Assembly (NCBI RefSeq): GCF_963082655.1
Contig: NC_081553.1
Location: forward strand, 209,662,696-209,726,695
Length of the DNA stretch: 64,000 nucleotides
Direction: 5' to 3'
Source: Stomoxys calcitrans
Taxonomy: Eukaryota; Arthropoda; Insecta; Diptera; Muscidae
The notes under the pieces were generated by a model. It had not been told where the DNA came from, did not search any database, and saw only the letters and a program-made list of their open reading frames with translations. The translations under genes were made by a program, and so were the position numbers. Positions 34,640 to 46,800 of this stretch are shown piece after piece (positions within the stretch are counted from its first letter, which is position 1; every line of letters begins with the position of its first letter).

Positions 34640-37600
34640 ATCAAGTTCGGGCTTAAACCAGGAAAGAATGGCCCTGCCCTACGATGACAACAACTAGGGA
34701 GCTAGGGGGCATGGGTTGCCTGAAGCTAGTGCAAAATAACCAGTACCATACATGGGCATCTTTTTCGATATCCTCACTGCTTCTATGAAAGTCGTTGCTG
34801 GCCAGCTTCAGCCAGTCAGCATGGTTTCCGGCACCTAGAACAGGTGAGTTTTGAACTGTTCAACCATCTCGTTGAGAGATCTGCGACAGTCGAGGGCGAT
34901 TTTTGTGTGCAGAAATGCGTTCTCCAGGGATTTATTGGCTGCCTGACTGTCTGAGAAGTTATTTATGCCACTCGTCGTTATGACATTATATCTTAGCCAT
35001 TCCAGCAGTAACTTTTAGGGTAACTTTTTTGATATGAAACATCGGATATTGTATCAAGGATAACACAGTGTCCGTAGCAGCCAAATGACCAAAGAGAAAG
35101 CGTATTTGGCCTCACGGCAGTGAGTATAAGCCCCCAACTTTTGCCAATGGCTCTCTTGCATGTGTATATGCCAAGAGTTGCCTTTTTTGCTCTTCCCAAA
35201 ATGTTGGATTTGAAGCTCAATTTCCAGTCCAGCAAAACACTCAGGTATTTTGCGCATTCTGTAACTGGAACATTCTCTCCTCCCAATGTGACAGGTGCCA
35301 CTGCATACAACTTGCATCTACTGGTGAAAATAACTACTTCTGTCTTGCACGGATTTATACCTAGGCCTCTCAAGAGTCTTCAGCATAAACGATGTCAGAC
35401 TAATAGGACGAAAGTCTTTCGCCTTCGTGTGGTAAGGTTTTCCTGCTTTCGGAATGAAAATGAATTTCTTCCCCCTTGGTACATATGACATGCTGATACA
35501 AGCAGAGTATATCTGCCTAAGCCAGGGAACCAGTCTATCAGACACAGCTTGTAATTCAACCGGTGTTACATCATCAGGGCCTGGCGTCTTAAAGGGGTCG
35601 AAACTTCTTATCGCTCAAAGGATTTTCGGCTCAGAAACTATTTGCCTAATAACCTCCGACGAATACATACCAGTAACAACCTCTTCTGGCGCCACGTTGT
35701 CCGTTGGAGAATTTCCCAGGAAACGTGTATCAACGAGTAGTTCTAGTGTTTCCTCACTAGACATTGTCCATACATTATCTGACTTCTGAATATACCCCAC
35801 CATAATAGGTCTCAAGGACAGAATCTTCCTTAGCCTAGGGGCCTCCAACCAGCATTTGTTCTGAGCCTTCCTCAGCTCGCCCTTATATTTTCTTAGCTCA
35901 ACCTTATAGATGTCCCTATCGTGTAGGGTTCTTGTGGCTTTCGCCCTGTTGAAGAGTTTTCTGCAGACCTTCCTTAAACCAACCAGCTCTGGAGTCCACA
36001 ATGGCGATCGTTGTCTGCCCCTTGACTTGGCACTAGGACATGCTGACACTAGCGAGTCATTTAGGGCCTGCGTGATCCGCTTGACCGTTATGACTATATC
36101 CACCGCAGTTTCCACTTGCTTTTCCGGTCTAGAAGGGATAGGCGAGGAGAATTTGTGACGAAATTCTGTTTAGCCGAGGGACCACTTCTGCAGTATTTTC
36201 TCCAAAGTTCAAACTAATATAACGATGATCGGAGAAGCTGTGCACATCCAACATTAAGACTACTCATTACAAGACTACAAGCTCTGTGTCTCACATTCCC
36301 CGTATCCTTGAGTAGTTTAAATCCAGGAATTCTTAGTCCATGAACCATTCCACCACATACACATGGTTCTTGGATAAGAATCATATCAAATCCCCCTGCC
36401 ATCTGGAGGACCTTTAGTGCCGACGAAGCGGCCTTACAATAGTGGAGATTTATCTGCAGAAACCGGGCCATAGTCAGGATTCGGAATTTGTACCACTGAC
36501 GCGTTAGCCTTGTCTTCTGAGTCCACCAGGAGTTCATTCCCACAAGATTCGTTCAATCTTGCCATGATGAGCTTCCGTACGCATCCAGTGGCAGTTGAGA
36601 AAGCAGTGAGACCACTCTTCCTTAGAACTCTGGGCACTTGCGGTGTGGACGATTCCTCCTCCTGCTTCACTAGCTACTGCTGTCGAAGTACTTTTTGAGT
36701 TCCATCCTCCCCCCTGGAGCACACCTTGAGCCCAGTCCAACCGGATGACCCACCCACATTGGGTTTGTCGGGTCCCGTTTCGATGCCTTCCCAACCTGTC
36801 TCGATAGTGGCAGGAGTGATTTTTAGTCTCCTGCAATCCGCCAGACCTTAGCTATGTGGTTGATAGTTCCTCGGGCACGTGTTCAGCAACAACTGCTGAG
36901 TCATCTCCTGATTTCCCAACCACACTGCTTCTATAGACCGTCAGTTTCAACTTTTTGAATCCGTAGGATACATCTCTTTCAGGCATGTAGAGGTCTGCGA
37001 GACAGCCGGAATTTAATTCGAATACTGCATGTCTACGGTCACCATCAGCCTCATCCAATCTACAAATCTTCCAGTCGGTGGTTGAAAGATTGGGATTACA
37101 TTCCCTTAGTCTTCCAAGAATGTATTCACGATCTGAGGGAATCCTTGGTATTCAAGCATGTGCCATTGGTTGAGAAGGAATATCTTTGTTCTTGATTAAA
37201 TCTAGTGCTGCTTCTGGGCAGATTTTACCAACCTTTTTAGGGCGCCACGATACATTTCAATTGAGCTTTGATCCCCGAAGGCAATTAGTCTGCGTCGGCC
37301 CCAAAAACAGCCTGCATCGTCACAAACAAGAGGAGACCCAGAAAATTCCGCAAGAACATCGGAGCATACTGATTACACTCCAATTATTCTTAGATATGCA
37401 GCCCTGTTCTTCTCCCCTGTCCACAACTGCCATCACCAAACTGTCCCTAGCGACATTAGCAAAGTTTTTTGGACCCATCTTACTATTGTTCGCCCTTGTT
37501 CTTTTAGGCATGGGATGTCTTTGGGGTAGTCTGTGCCCCGAATCCCCGAGCCCATTTTAGGGATTCTCTCTCCCTATTAGTGAGAGTCTTAGGATCATTC

Positions 37601-38200
37601 GCACCAAGCCTCTCAATAAACCTATGAGCAATGCTCCTTCTATTATTTCATATTTGGTTTGCCAGGGAAGCCCAATGACCTAGGCAAATTATAGACATGT
37701 GAAACTAGAATAGGATCGGCCTTGCCCTTAAAACTCGAACCAGGTGTCTTCGTCAAAAGCCATTGCTGACCAGCCGTATGTCGCCTAGTGGAGCCTGGAG
37801 CAGCCGCTCCACCAGTCGAGGTTTCAGTAGCATAAAACATGCTACGGTCTGATATCACCACCGCAGCTTTTGGCTTCATTCTAAGCCCATTTTCGGGCTC
37901 CAAATCTGTCACTCCACTGGAAACAGACGCAGATCATCAACCGCCTAATGGATAACACTATCGTAGCTATCCTTGAGTTACTTAATTTTTTTTTTCCAAA
38001 ATAAATGACCTATTGCGAGTTACAGAAAAATTCTTGTTAAGCGAAAAAACAAAACGTCGTACCACAGTGGTGGTGTAGGCTTTAATCACAGCTGCCTTAT
38101 TTTCAATAGATTTTCTGCTGTTACACCAAACATTTTTGCTGTGTGCTGAATGAAAAAGCTTTCCAGAGAATGAGCTTTTGAGAATATTTGAAAAAAAAAA
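34640..38200 (-). mobile_element. NLR-1: non-LTR retrotransposon with ORF1, endonuclease, RT and RNase H remnants
   Basis: This is the most complete retroelement of the window. Read on the minus strand: a 5' leader and ORF1 (from about 37,912: KAAVVISDRSMFYATETSTG); a second ORF1 segment (about 37,058: GDRRHAVFELNSGCLADLY); an APE-type endonuclease start (about 36,471: ARFLQINLHYCKAA, MILIQEP); the linker to RT (about 36,115-35,615: RQRSPLWTPELVGLRK, TDNVAPEEVVTGMYSSE); RT (KFIFIPKAGKP, DFRPISLTSFMLKTLE; GLGINPCKTEVVIF, CAKYLSVLLDWKL); and RNase H text near 34,940 ('SDSQAANKSLENA'). Numerous frameshifts and stops. The same family occurs at 40,520-43,240 and 57,540-58,074. RNase H suggests an I/Loa/Outcast-type clade. 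Confidence 0.85.
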
Positions 38201-38204
38201 AAAA

Positions 38205-38850
38205 TATGATCGAGAGACCAGTTTACATGGGAATTGGCATTTGGCACAGTTGATGGAAGTCGTAACAGAATATCGCATATAAAATTTCAACCAAATCCGA
38301 CAAAAATTGGGGCTTGTAAGGACTAATAAAGTAAAATCGATATGTATTGGAGCTATATCAGATTATAGACCGATTTCGACTGTACTCGATAAAGTTGTTC
38401 AAAGTCATTACAGAACACTACATGCAAAATTTCAGCCAAATCGGACAAACTATGCTGCTTCCAGTGGCTCAAGAAGTCAAATCGGGAGATCGGTTTATAT
38501 GGGAGTTGTATCGGGTTCTTGACCGATTTGGACCGTACTTGGCACAGTTGTTGAAAGTCGCAACAGAACACTCCGTGCAAAATTTCAGCTAAATCGAATA
38601 AAAATCGAGGCTTGTAAGGGTTCAAGAAATCAAAACGGGAGATCGGTTAATAAGGGAGCTATATCAGGTTATAGACCGACTTGGACCGTACTTGGCACAG
38701 CTATTGTAAGTCATAACAGAAGACTACGTTCAAAATTCCAGCCAAATTGGGCTAAAATTACGGCTTCCATGGGCTCAAGAACTACAATCGGGTGATTGGT
38801 TTATATGGGAGCTATATCCAAATCTGAACCCATGTGGCCCATTTGCGACA
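38205..38850 (-). repeat. Family C array, inverted, fused to DUF1091-7
   Basis: Four units with 'cgggagatcggtttatatgg', 'accgtacttggcacag' and 'gtcataacagaacactac'. The array ends 'catgtggcccatttgcgaca' directly against coding sequence of DUF1091-7 at 38,851, so the array boundary is the break point of that gene. Confidence 0.75.
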
Positions 38851-39526
38851 GGTATGATTCAAATTGGTATACGGACAAAAGTATTGGTAGAGGCGGGCAA
38901 TTGCCCGATTGGATTTACGAGTTTTTAAAAAAGTACATCCATCCCAGCTTTTATTTAGCAGTATCAAGGGGTTCTTAGATCCACTAAGACCTATCATAAG
39001 TCTAATTTGAAACTTTTTCACCGGTAACTTAAATAGCCGTATTACCATAGATAATTCAGTAATATTCTCAAAGTTTGGACCCAGAGCACACAAATCGAAA
39101 TTTGCAAAATCAGGGTCATATGTTATACAATTAAGGTTTTTTATGTCAAACTTGTAGCAAAGTAAAAATGTTGAAAAAACAAAAAATTATATTTCAAATA
39201 TTGGGTTGCCCAAAAAGTAATTGCGGATTTTTTAAAAGAAGGTAAATGCATTTTTAATAAAACTTAGAATGAACTTTAATCAAATAAACTTTTTTTACAC
39301 TTTTTTTCTAAAGCAAGTTAAAAGTAACAGCTGATAACTGACAGAAGAAAGAATGCAATTACAGAGTCACAAACTGTGAAAAAATTTGTCAACGCGGACT
39401 ACATGAAAAATCCGCAATTACTTTTGGGGCAACCCAATAGTTCGTTTTTTTTTACTTAGTTACAAATTTAATCACCTCCTTAATGAAAAGGACAATTAAT
39501 AAATACTTCAAAAATGTTTTTTGCAT
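38851..39526 (-). pseudogene. DUF1091-7: decayed duplicate of DUF1091-6
   Basis: Exon 1 (39,476-39,526) is intact: MQKTFLKYLLIVLFIKE, donor GTGATT. Exon 2 (up to about 39,165) is still open, with NCITYDPDFANFDLC, DGCTFLKTRKSN and PYTNLNHTC. Its acceptor has lost the AG: the site reads 'acatttttactttgc' where copy 6 has 'tttgcagttactttgc'. Exon 2 is cut after NHTC by the family C array at 38,851, so CPIN, the donor and exon 3 are gone. A MITE occupies intron 1. With the acceptor lost and the 3' end missing, no normal product is expected, although the remaining frame has no stop. Confidence 0.87.
39201..39437 (-). mobile_element. mariner-derived MITE, 237 bp, in intron 1 of DUF1091-7
   Basis: Intact inverted ends ('ttgggttgcccaaaaagtaa' and 'ttgggggcaacccaa'-type) flanked by TA. 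The corresponding intron in DUF1091-6 is 70 bp and has no element. Confidence 0.93.
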
Positions 39527-39712
39527 TATATTGCTGGCCTATATTGCCTTTTTTTTGATGGTCGGTAATCAACTGTTCACTAAAATATGTGGAGTTTGAA
39601 CTCGGCGTGTGCTTTACGCATGGGTTAATTAGGCTTATCAACACAAAAACATGATTGATTGAAAATGGTTGGTCTCGGATGTCCCTCAACTATTAAGGCC
39701 TCTATTAAAATA

Positions 39713-39899
39713 TTGGATTGCCCAAAAAGTAATTGCGGAATTTCTAAAAGAAAGTAAATGCATTTTTTTCTAAAGCAAGCTAAAAGCAACAGCTGATAAC
39801 TGACAGAAGAAAGAATGCAATTACAGAGTCACAAGCTGTGAAAAAATTTGTCAACGCCGACTATATGAAAAATCCGCAATTACTTTTTGGGCAACCCAA
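39713..39899 (-). mobile_element. mariner-derived MITE, 187 bp, upstream of DUF1091-7
   Basis: 'ttggattgcccaaaaagtaa' to 'tttgggcaacccaa', flanked by TA, with about 50 bp fewer internally than the 237-bp form. The equivalent flank of DUF1091-6 near 34,510 continues 'ggcttctattcaaatgcat' without an element. Confidence 0.9.
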
Positions 39900-40059
39900 T
39901 ACAAACAGAAAAACATAATTAAAAATACAATAAAAAAAACAACCAACACCATATAAGGGGGGTTAACCAATATTCTGCTACCATATGAACGAGGTAGAGG
40001 GTTGTATGATTTTGTGAATTTTTCACAAACGACTATCTTTGCATCAATGTTTCTTGTAT

Positions 40060-40510
40060 CGATTTAGCCATGTCCATCTATCAATACCATTGTCTGTCTG
40101 TCCGTCTGTCTGTCCCTCTCTGAACCTTTCTGGTATACAAAACACTGATTTCAGTTGTATTCGGATATTGAACACAAATGATCTATGATATCTTTTGTTG
40201 GAGGCCACCAATGTCCCTATCGACGGACATATTTTTTTTTGGGGGGGGGGGGGGGGGGGTAATGATGGCCTCTCTGAAACCTGGTCCCGAATTCGGACAT
40301 AGATATGAGATAAATGGCTTCATTTGAGTCCCTTATTGTGCTGAAGGACCCAAATATCCATTTTGGGGTACTTTTAGGGATAGGCGGCTCCCAGATACTT
40401 GGCGCCAAATTTGGATATAACATTGACACTCTATGCCTCAAGACCTTTCATTGGAGTCCATATTGTCATGGTCTTGTCTAATGTCAGATTGGGCAGTTTT
40501 GGCGTGGAGT
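40060..40510. repeat. Repeat-end module, T/G homopolymer run and inverted family B scraps
   Basis: 'gtctgtctgtccgtctgtc' resembles array-element end modules. At about 40,231-40,259 a T-run passes into about 19 consecutive G. Inverted family B-like text follows ('gagtcccttattgtgctgaa', 'catttgagtc'). No gene seen. Confidence 0.5.
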
Positions 40511-40519
40511 TTCTCACAG

Positions 40520-43240
40520 GGCCTTGATCCTTACTTTTATACCAGATTCGTGGTTTTCTCCCACGGACAACGTGGCACCAGAAGAGGTTGTCACTGGTAT
40601 GCATTCCTCGGAGGCTATTAGGAAAATTGTGTCTGAGCCGAAAATCCTTTGGGCGATAAGATGTTTCGACTCCTTTAAGTCGCCAGGCCCTGATGATGTA
40701 TCAACCGTTGAATTGCAAGCTGTGTCTGATAGACTGGTTCCCTGGCTAAGGGAGATATACTCTGCTTGTATCAGAATGTCATGTATACCTGTGGGATGGA
40801 GGGGCTAGAAATTCATTTTCATTCCGAAGGCAGGAAAACCCTACTACATGAAGGCGAAAGATTTTCGTCCTATTCGGCTGTCACCCTTTATGCTGAAGAC
40901 TCTTAAGAGGTTGATAGAAGCAAATCTTAGGGCAAAGATCCCTGGAGATCGCCTGTCGCGGCAGCAGCATGCATATAGTAAAGGCAAATCCACTGAAACA
41001 GCCCTTCACGACCTAGTCGGCTACATAAAGGATTCTGTCGCTGTCAAGGAATCCTTCAATTTCATGACATTGAAGGTGCTTGCAATCATATAAAACCGAC
41101 ATCAATCATGAAGGAGTTGGAGTTTCTAGGCATCAACTATACCGTAGGAAAGTTTATGAATAACTTACTTACTAAAAGATGCATTGCGGAAGGCTTGGGA
41201 TCTGTGGATCTAAAAAGATGGGTCAGCAGAGGAACACCTCAAGGAGGTGTACTATCTCCTCTACTTTGGTATATAGCCATAATTGCAAATTTTGCCCCTG
41301 AACATTCCACTAAGGAACAGGGGAAAACTTCTCACATATCAATCAGTGCAGTCCGATTCAAGTTTTAAGCTCAATGATAAGGGGCCACCTTTTTATAGCC
41401 GAGTCGGAACGGCGTGCCGCAGTGCGACACCTCTTTGGAGAGAAGTTTTACATGGCATAGTACCTCACAAATGTTGCCAGCATTAGGAGGGGAAAACCAC
41501 CGCTGAAAATTTTTTCTGATGGCCTCGCCAGGATTCGAACCTAGGCGTTCAGCGTCATAGGCAGACATGCTAACCTCAGCGCTACAGTGGCCTCCATAAA
41601 CAATATATTATTGTCTCTAAAAGAAAAACTCGTAAAAGTGGTAGCGTATGCTGAAGAAGTGGCATTTACGGTTAGGGGAAAGTTTCCCAGCACTCTAAGA
41701 GATATGCTTCAGGAAGCTCTACGTGCAACAGCAAATTGGGCTATCGAAAGTGGTCTGGCTATAAATCCATGCAAGACAGATTGAGTTCTTTTCAGCAGGA
41801 GATACAATTTGCCTACAGTGGTGCCTGTCTCCTTGGGTGGAGAGAATGTTCCATTTACAGAAAGCGCAAAACACCGGGGTGTTTTCCTGGACAGGAAATT
41901 GAACTTCAAATGCAACATTTTGGAAAGGGCAAGAAAGGCCACTCTTGCCCTATACACCTGCCAGATAGCCAGAAGATAGCCATTGGCAAAAGTTGGGGGC
42001 TTAGACCGCGTATCATGCTTTGTGTATATACTGCAGTTGTCAGACCTATAAGGCTATATGGTGCTGTGGTCTGGTGGACGGCGCTACAAAAGTCCACCTA
42101 CTGCTCAATACTTAACCGGATCCAAAGGATGGCTTGTTTGTGCATCACAGCCGCACTGAGGACGGCACCATCTGATGCCTCTGGGCATTGTGGCTAGACA
42201 AACTGCAGCGACCACTGCCGTAAGGTTAAGGGAGATTTCTCATTGGTCATGTGGCGGACACTGTGTTATCCTTGATACAATGTCCCAGGCAGTGTGGATT
42301 ACACCCTACCTGAGTCGTTTTTTGATGAAAAGTACTGTACCACTATTCCTGAAAGAACCGATTGGAACTACGATATCCCTGGTAACAGAAGTTACATAGA
42401 CTACTATATGGATGGTTTCAAACTAAACGACCAGGTGGGTTTTGGGTTGTACTCTAAAATCTAGAACTGGTCATATCAAAAAGGTTAGCCGACCACTGAA
42501 TTGTGTATCAAGCGGAGATCCTGGCAATCAAGAAAGTGGTGGAATGGCGGAAGATATAAGGTCATTACAACGATTCGCATTAATATATTCTCTGACAGCC
42601 AGGCATCCATTAAAACCCTGGAGAACTTATTTCTGAACACAAACATCGCCCTCGACTGATCTCTCAACAAGATGGCTGAACAGTTCAAAATTCATTCATG
42701 TTCAGGTTGCCGGACCACAGAGATATTCCAGGGAATTGCAAAACAAACGAGCTTGCGAGACTAGGAACTACCCTACACATTCCAGGGACACTGGAATATG
42801 TGGGCATGACTCTAGCGACATGTAAGCTAAGTTTTGAGGACCAGGTCCGAAGGACAACGAATGATAGATGGTCACAAAGAGGGGACTGTGAGCATTCCAA
42901 AACTATGTGGCCTAATCTAGACTTGAAGCGGTCTGTCGCCTTGCTGTCAATGGCTAGAACAGACGTGTTAGTCATTGTGTCCCTCATGACAGGTCACTGT
43001 CTAATCGAAAAACATGCTGACAGACTGAAGGTTGTCAATAACGACTTTTGCAGAAGCTGTGAGGATATCGAAGAAGAAGAGACTATAGAACACCTTCTGT
43101 GTGTGTGTGTCCCGCACTAGCAGTCAGAAGGAGTTCCACTTTAGGTTCTCATTTCTTTGATAACCTACCTGATTTAACGGATGTGAACATTCGCAAGTTA
43201 TTGGGATTTTGAAAGCGATCTGGATGGTTCAACGGTAGGA
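40520..43240 (+). mobile_element. NLR-1 copy: non-LTR retrotransposon, 5'-truncated, interrupted by a SINE
   Basis: In order: TDNVAPEEVVTGMHSSEAIR and SPGPDDVSTVELQ (40,550-40,720), DFRPIRLSPFMLKTLKRL (about 40,857), RQQHAYSKGKSTETALHDL, RGTPQGGVLSPLLW (about 41,228), then a SINE at 41,280-41,595. RT resumes with an active-site box reading YAEE in place of YADD (about 41,650), then GLAINPCKTD. RNase H text (FSDSQASIKTLENL, near 42,590) and a Cys-rich tail, CRSCEDIEEEETIEHLLC (about 43,046), complete the order. Frameshifts throughout. It is missing ORF1 and the endonuclease. A MITE lies just past the 3' end. Confidence 0.88.
41280..41595 (-). mobile_element. tRNA-derived SINE inside the RT of NLR-1
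   Basis: On the minus strand the head shows a pol III box A-like 'tagcgctgaggttagcatg' and a perfect box B, GGTTCGAATCC (41,531-41,541). A conserved body follows ('taatgctggcaacatttgtg', 'ttcttagtggaatgttc'-type) and a tail rich in 'aaatttgcaa'. The host RT is split between LSPLLW and its active-site box. A short 'ccata' occurs at both borders and may be the target duplication. No coding capacity. Confidence 0.85.
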
Positions 43241-43244
43241 ACTA

Positions 43245-43323
43245 TTGGGTTGCCCAAAAAGTAATTGCGGATTTTTCATATAGTCGGCGTTGACAAATAC
43301 GCAATTACTTTTTGGGCAACCAA
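43245..43323 (+). mobile_element. mariner-derived mini-MITE, 79 bp
   Basis: Only the two ends remain: 'ttgggttgcccaaaaagtaa', 'tagtcggcgttgacaaa' and 'gcaattactttttgggcaac'. Flanked by TA. It is the smallest deletion form in the window. Confidence 0.88.
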
Positions 43324-43395
43324 TAGAAGGCATCTTCCTTCTTCTGTTCCTGTGGTCTGATGGCAGACTGTCACTTAAACCTAACCTAACCCAAC

Positions 43396-43617
43396 CTATC
43401 CTCTTGATTTTATAGTTGCTACTACTGTTCTGGGTGGGATTGACAGGTTTGGACCTATCCCAGAGGAACGACGAGGGCCAGCCGGTGTTCCATAACTTGC
43501 ATTTACTTTAATGCCAGGCTCGATAAAAACGATTGGAGATCGACCATCGGCGATCACAGATGCCCATACTTTCACTTGAGTTGAAAAATTACTTTGGGTG
43601 GTCATTCGTGGGCTCAT
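43396..43617 (-). pseudogene. Tc1/mariner superfamily transposase fragment (different family)
   Basis: The frame contains TQVKVWASVIADGRSPIVFI and EPGIKVNASY, matching the region before the second catalytic Asp of IS630/Tc1-type transposases ('VWAAVTADGRSPLVFI'-like). It differs from the mariner at 15,377. Only about 70 codons are present, with no inverted ends recognised. Confidence 0.5.
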
Positions 43618-43857
43618 TCTCGCACGTGCGCTCGGTTAAGTCAGCATTAATCAAGTCTGACAATATTTGTATGAAATGAGTGAACACGATTCTTAAGACA
43701 TCAAGCTATTTTATTACAATTCGGAAAAAAATTCTTGCCACAATATTACATGGGGTACATGTATGCAAGAAAATTAAACAATATAAACATCGAAGTGAAA
43801 TGGAGAAGCCGAGCCATATGACAAACGCCGCCTTGCAAGATTTATATGAATATGCTT

Positions 43858-46800
43858 CTAATCGTAGCCGGATATAGCTTCAATAGTGAATCCTTTGTTT
43901 TCCCCAGCCGAAATTTCAACGCTTGTGATAATCTCACCAACAAACATGGCTGCAACTGATTCTCCTTCTGGTGGGATCATATTTTTAATATGGATATCAT
44001 GCTATTGAAACGAAAAAAAATGGGAAAGTGAAAAAAAAAGAATTTTTTAAAAAAAATATTTTTAAAGAATTAAATTGAACCAAGATCAACACCATCTGCC
44101 TGTCGCGCCAAACCTGCCCTATTTTTAGTGATAACGAGGAAAACCGTTCGGCCGGGTCGAAAAATTGGGAACCCACCGCCATGGATTCTGTTAAGAATTT
44201 ACACAAGCTGATCTTATTCGAAGGTTATGATTTAACTTTGCGTTCCAAATTTTTGGCAAAACAGGCAAAAATTTAAGCCCTCGACTGTCATAGATTTCTC
44301 AACGATATGGCGGAACAATTCAAAATTGACCTATTCATGGTGCCGAGCCACAAAGGTATCCCAGGGTGCCAACTTTTGTGCATATCGGTTGAAAATTTTA
44401 GCTACTTCGGCCATTAAAGTGCAAATCGGGCGATACATATATATGGGAGCTATATTCAAATCTAGACCGATTTTGAGGACATCTTTCAGATATGTTAAAA
44501 TCAGTAACAAAACAGCACGTGCCAAATTTTGAGGAGATCGGTTGAAAATTGTAGCACCTACGACCACTACAATGCAAATCGGGCCATACATATATATGGG
44601 AGCTATATCTAAATCTGAACCGATTTTAGTGAAATTTTGCAGATATATTCAGATCAGTAATAGAGCAATCCGTGCCAAATTTTGTGCAGATCGGTTGAAA
44701 ATTGTAGTTACTACGGCCATTTAAGTGCAAATCGGGTAATATTGGGTTGCCCAAAAAGTAATTGCGGATTTTCTAAAAGAAAGTAAATGCATTTTTAATA
44801 AAACTTAGAATGAACTTTAATCAAATATACTTTTTTTACACTTTTTTTCTAAAGCAAGCTAAAAGTAACAGCCGATAACTAACAGAAGAAAGAATGCAAT
44901 TACAGAGTCACAAGCTGTGAAAAAATTTGTCAACGCCGACTATATGAAAAATCCGCAATTACTTTTTGGGCAACCCAATATATCTAAATCTGAACCGATT
45001 TTTACCAAAATCAATAGCGTTCGTCCTTGGGCCAAAAAAATTACGTGTGCCAAATTTCGTGATGATTGGATAACTAATACGTCCTGCACTTTAATTACAA
45101 GAATACATGGACTCACAGACGGACATGGCTAAATCGAATCAGAAAGTGATTCTGAGTCGATCGGTATATTTATCAATGGGTCTAGCTCTTCTCCTTCTTA
45201 GCGTTGCAAACAAGTGCACAAACTTATAATATCCTGTACCACAGTGATGGTGTAGTGTATAAAGAGATGCGTGACTGACTGACTGATCTTCGCTCAATCC
45301 AAACGGTTAAAACTAAAATCATGAAACTTTGCACGAATGCTGGTCTTGGGTCATAGGCACGGAACAAGGCTGGATTTGGTGATATTCGTACGTTTAGGTA
45401 CTAAAAAGTACGAAATGGTAATTATTTGTCCAGCTCGAACGGAGAGGGCTAGAATTAATATGTTCTTCGGTGAAAAAAATTTGGGAAAATCGTCCCGGAA
45501 GTGAGAGCGAAAAAGTACCTTTAGTATATCAATTGGTACTATTTGGTACTTTCTTTGTAAATTGAACAAGAGCTCTGAATTTTAGAACTTGGGTACACTA
45601 TGGCAAACTTAATTGGGTGATTATAAGAATTTTTGGAAATTTTTACATTTAAGTACCCAAAGGTAATGGTTCTAAATTTGGCATGTAGGTACAACTAAGA
45701 AATATATGATTTGTAACTCAATGATCTATTAAAAACTCATATATTTTGGTACCAAAATTGGTACTATTTGGAACATTATTTACAGATGGAACTAGAGGTC
45801 TGAAATGTAGGTACAAGAAGGAAACATATAATGAGTGACCACATGATCCATTTAAAAATCGTACATTTTGTTACCAAAAAGTGTGAAAATGGTACGAAAT
45901 AGCTTATCTTCACCCACATCGAACTGGGACAAAAAAAACAGACATGTGGATGAAAACGTACTAATTACACCACAATTAGTACCTTGAAAGAAGATATTTG
46001 CTAACTAGAAGATATTTACCATAGGATGGGTGTATACTATTCTAGTCGTTGCGTTTGTAACACCTCGAAATATTGACCTAGGAACCCATAAAGTAGATAT
46101 ACTCTTGATCGTCTCGAAATTCTGATTCGAACTAGCCATGCCCATCCGTCTGCCGAAATTCCGATAGCGGTCGAACGCGTAGAGCTAGCCGCTTGATTCT
46201 TGCACATATGCAAATTGCAAATTTTGCCCATGAACATTCCACTAAGGAATAGGTGCAAACTTCTCACATATCAATGAGTGCTTATTAATAAGGGGCCTCC
46301 TTTTTATAGCCGAGTCCGAACGGCGTGCCACAGTGCGACACCATTTTGGAGAGAAGTTTTACATGGCCTAGTACCTCACAAATGTTGCCAGCATTAGGAG
46401 GGGAAAACCACCGCTGAAAATTTTTTCTGATGGCCTCGCCAGGATTCGAACCCAGGCGTTCAGCGTCATAGGCGGACATGCTAACCTCTGCGCTACGGTG
46501 GCCTGCACAGATACTTTATATTAAAGAAGGTCATTGGGGATCGCAAATGGGCCATATCGGTTCAGATTTCGATATAGCTCCCATATAAACCAATCTCCCG
46601 ATTTGACTTCTTAAGCACCTGGAAGCCACAATTTTTGTCCGATCTGGTTGAAATTTTGCACATAGTATTCTGTTATGACTTCCAACAACGGAGCCCAGTA
46701 CGGTTAAAATCGGTATATAACTAGATATATCTCCCATATTTTAGCAGAATCCATTGTGGTGGGTTCCCAAGGTTCGACCCCGACGAACTTAGCAAGTAGG

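Noticed and set aside
41521..41595. Functional tRNA gene
   Set aside because: A box A-like and a perfect box B are present, but the sequence continues as a SINE body, is repeated with the same flanks, and does not give a convincing cloverleaf with paired acceptor ends.
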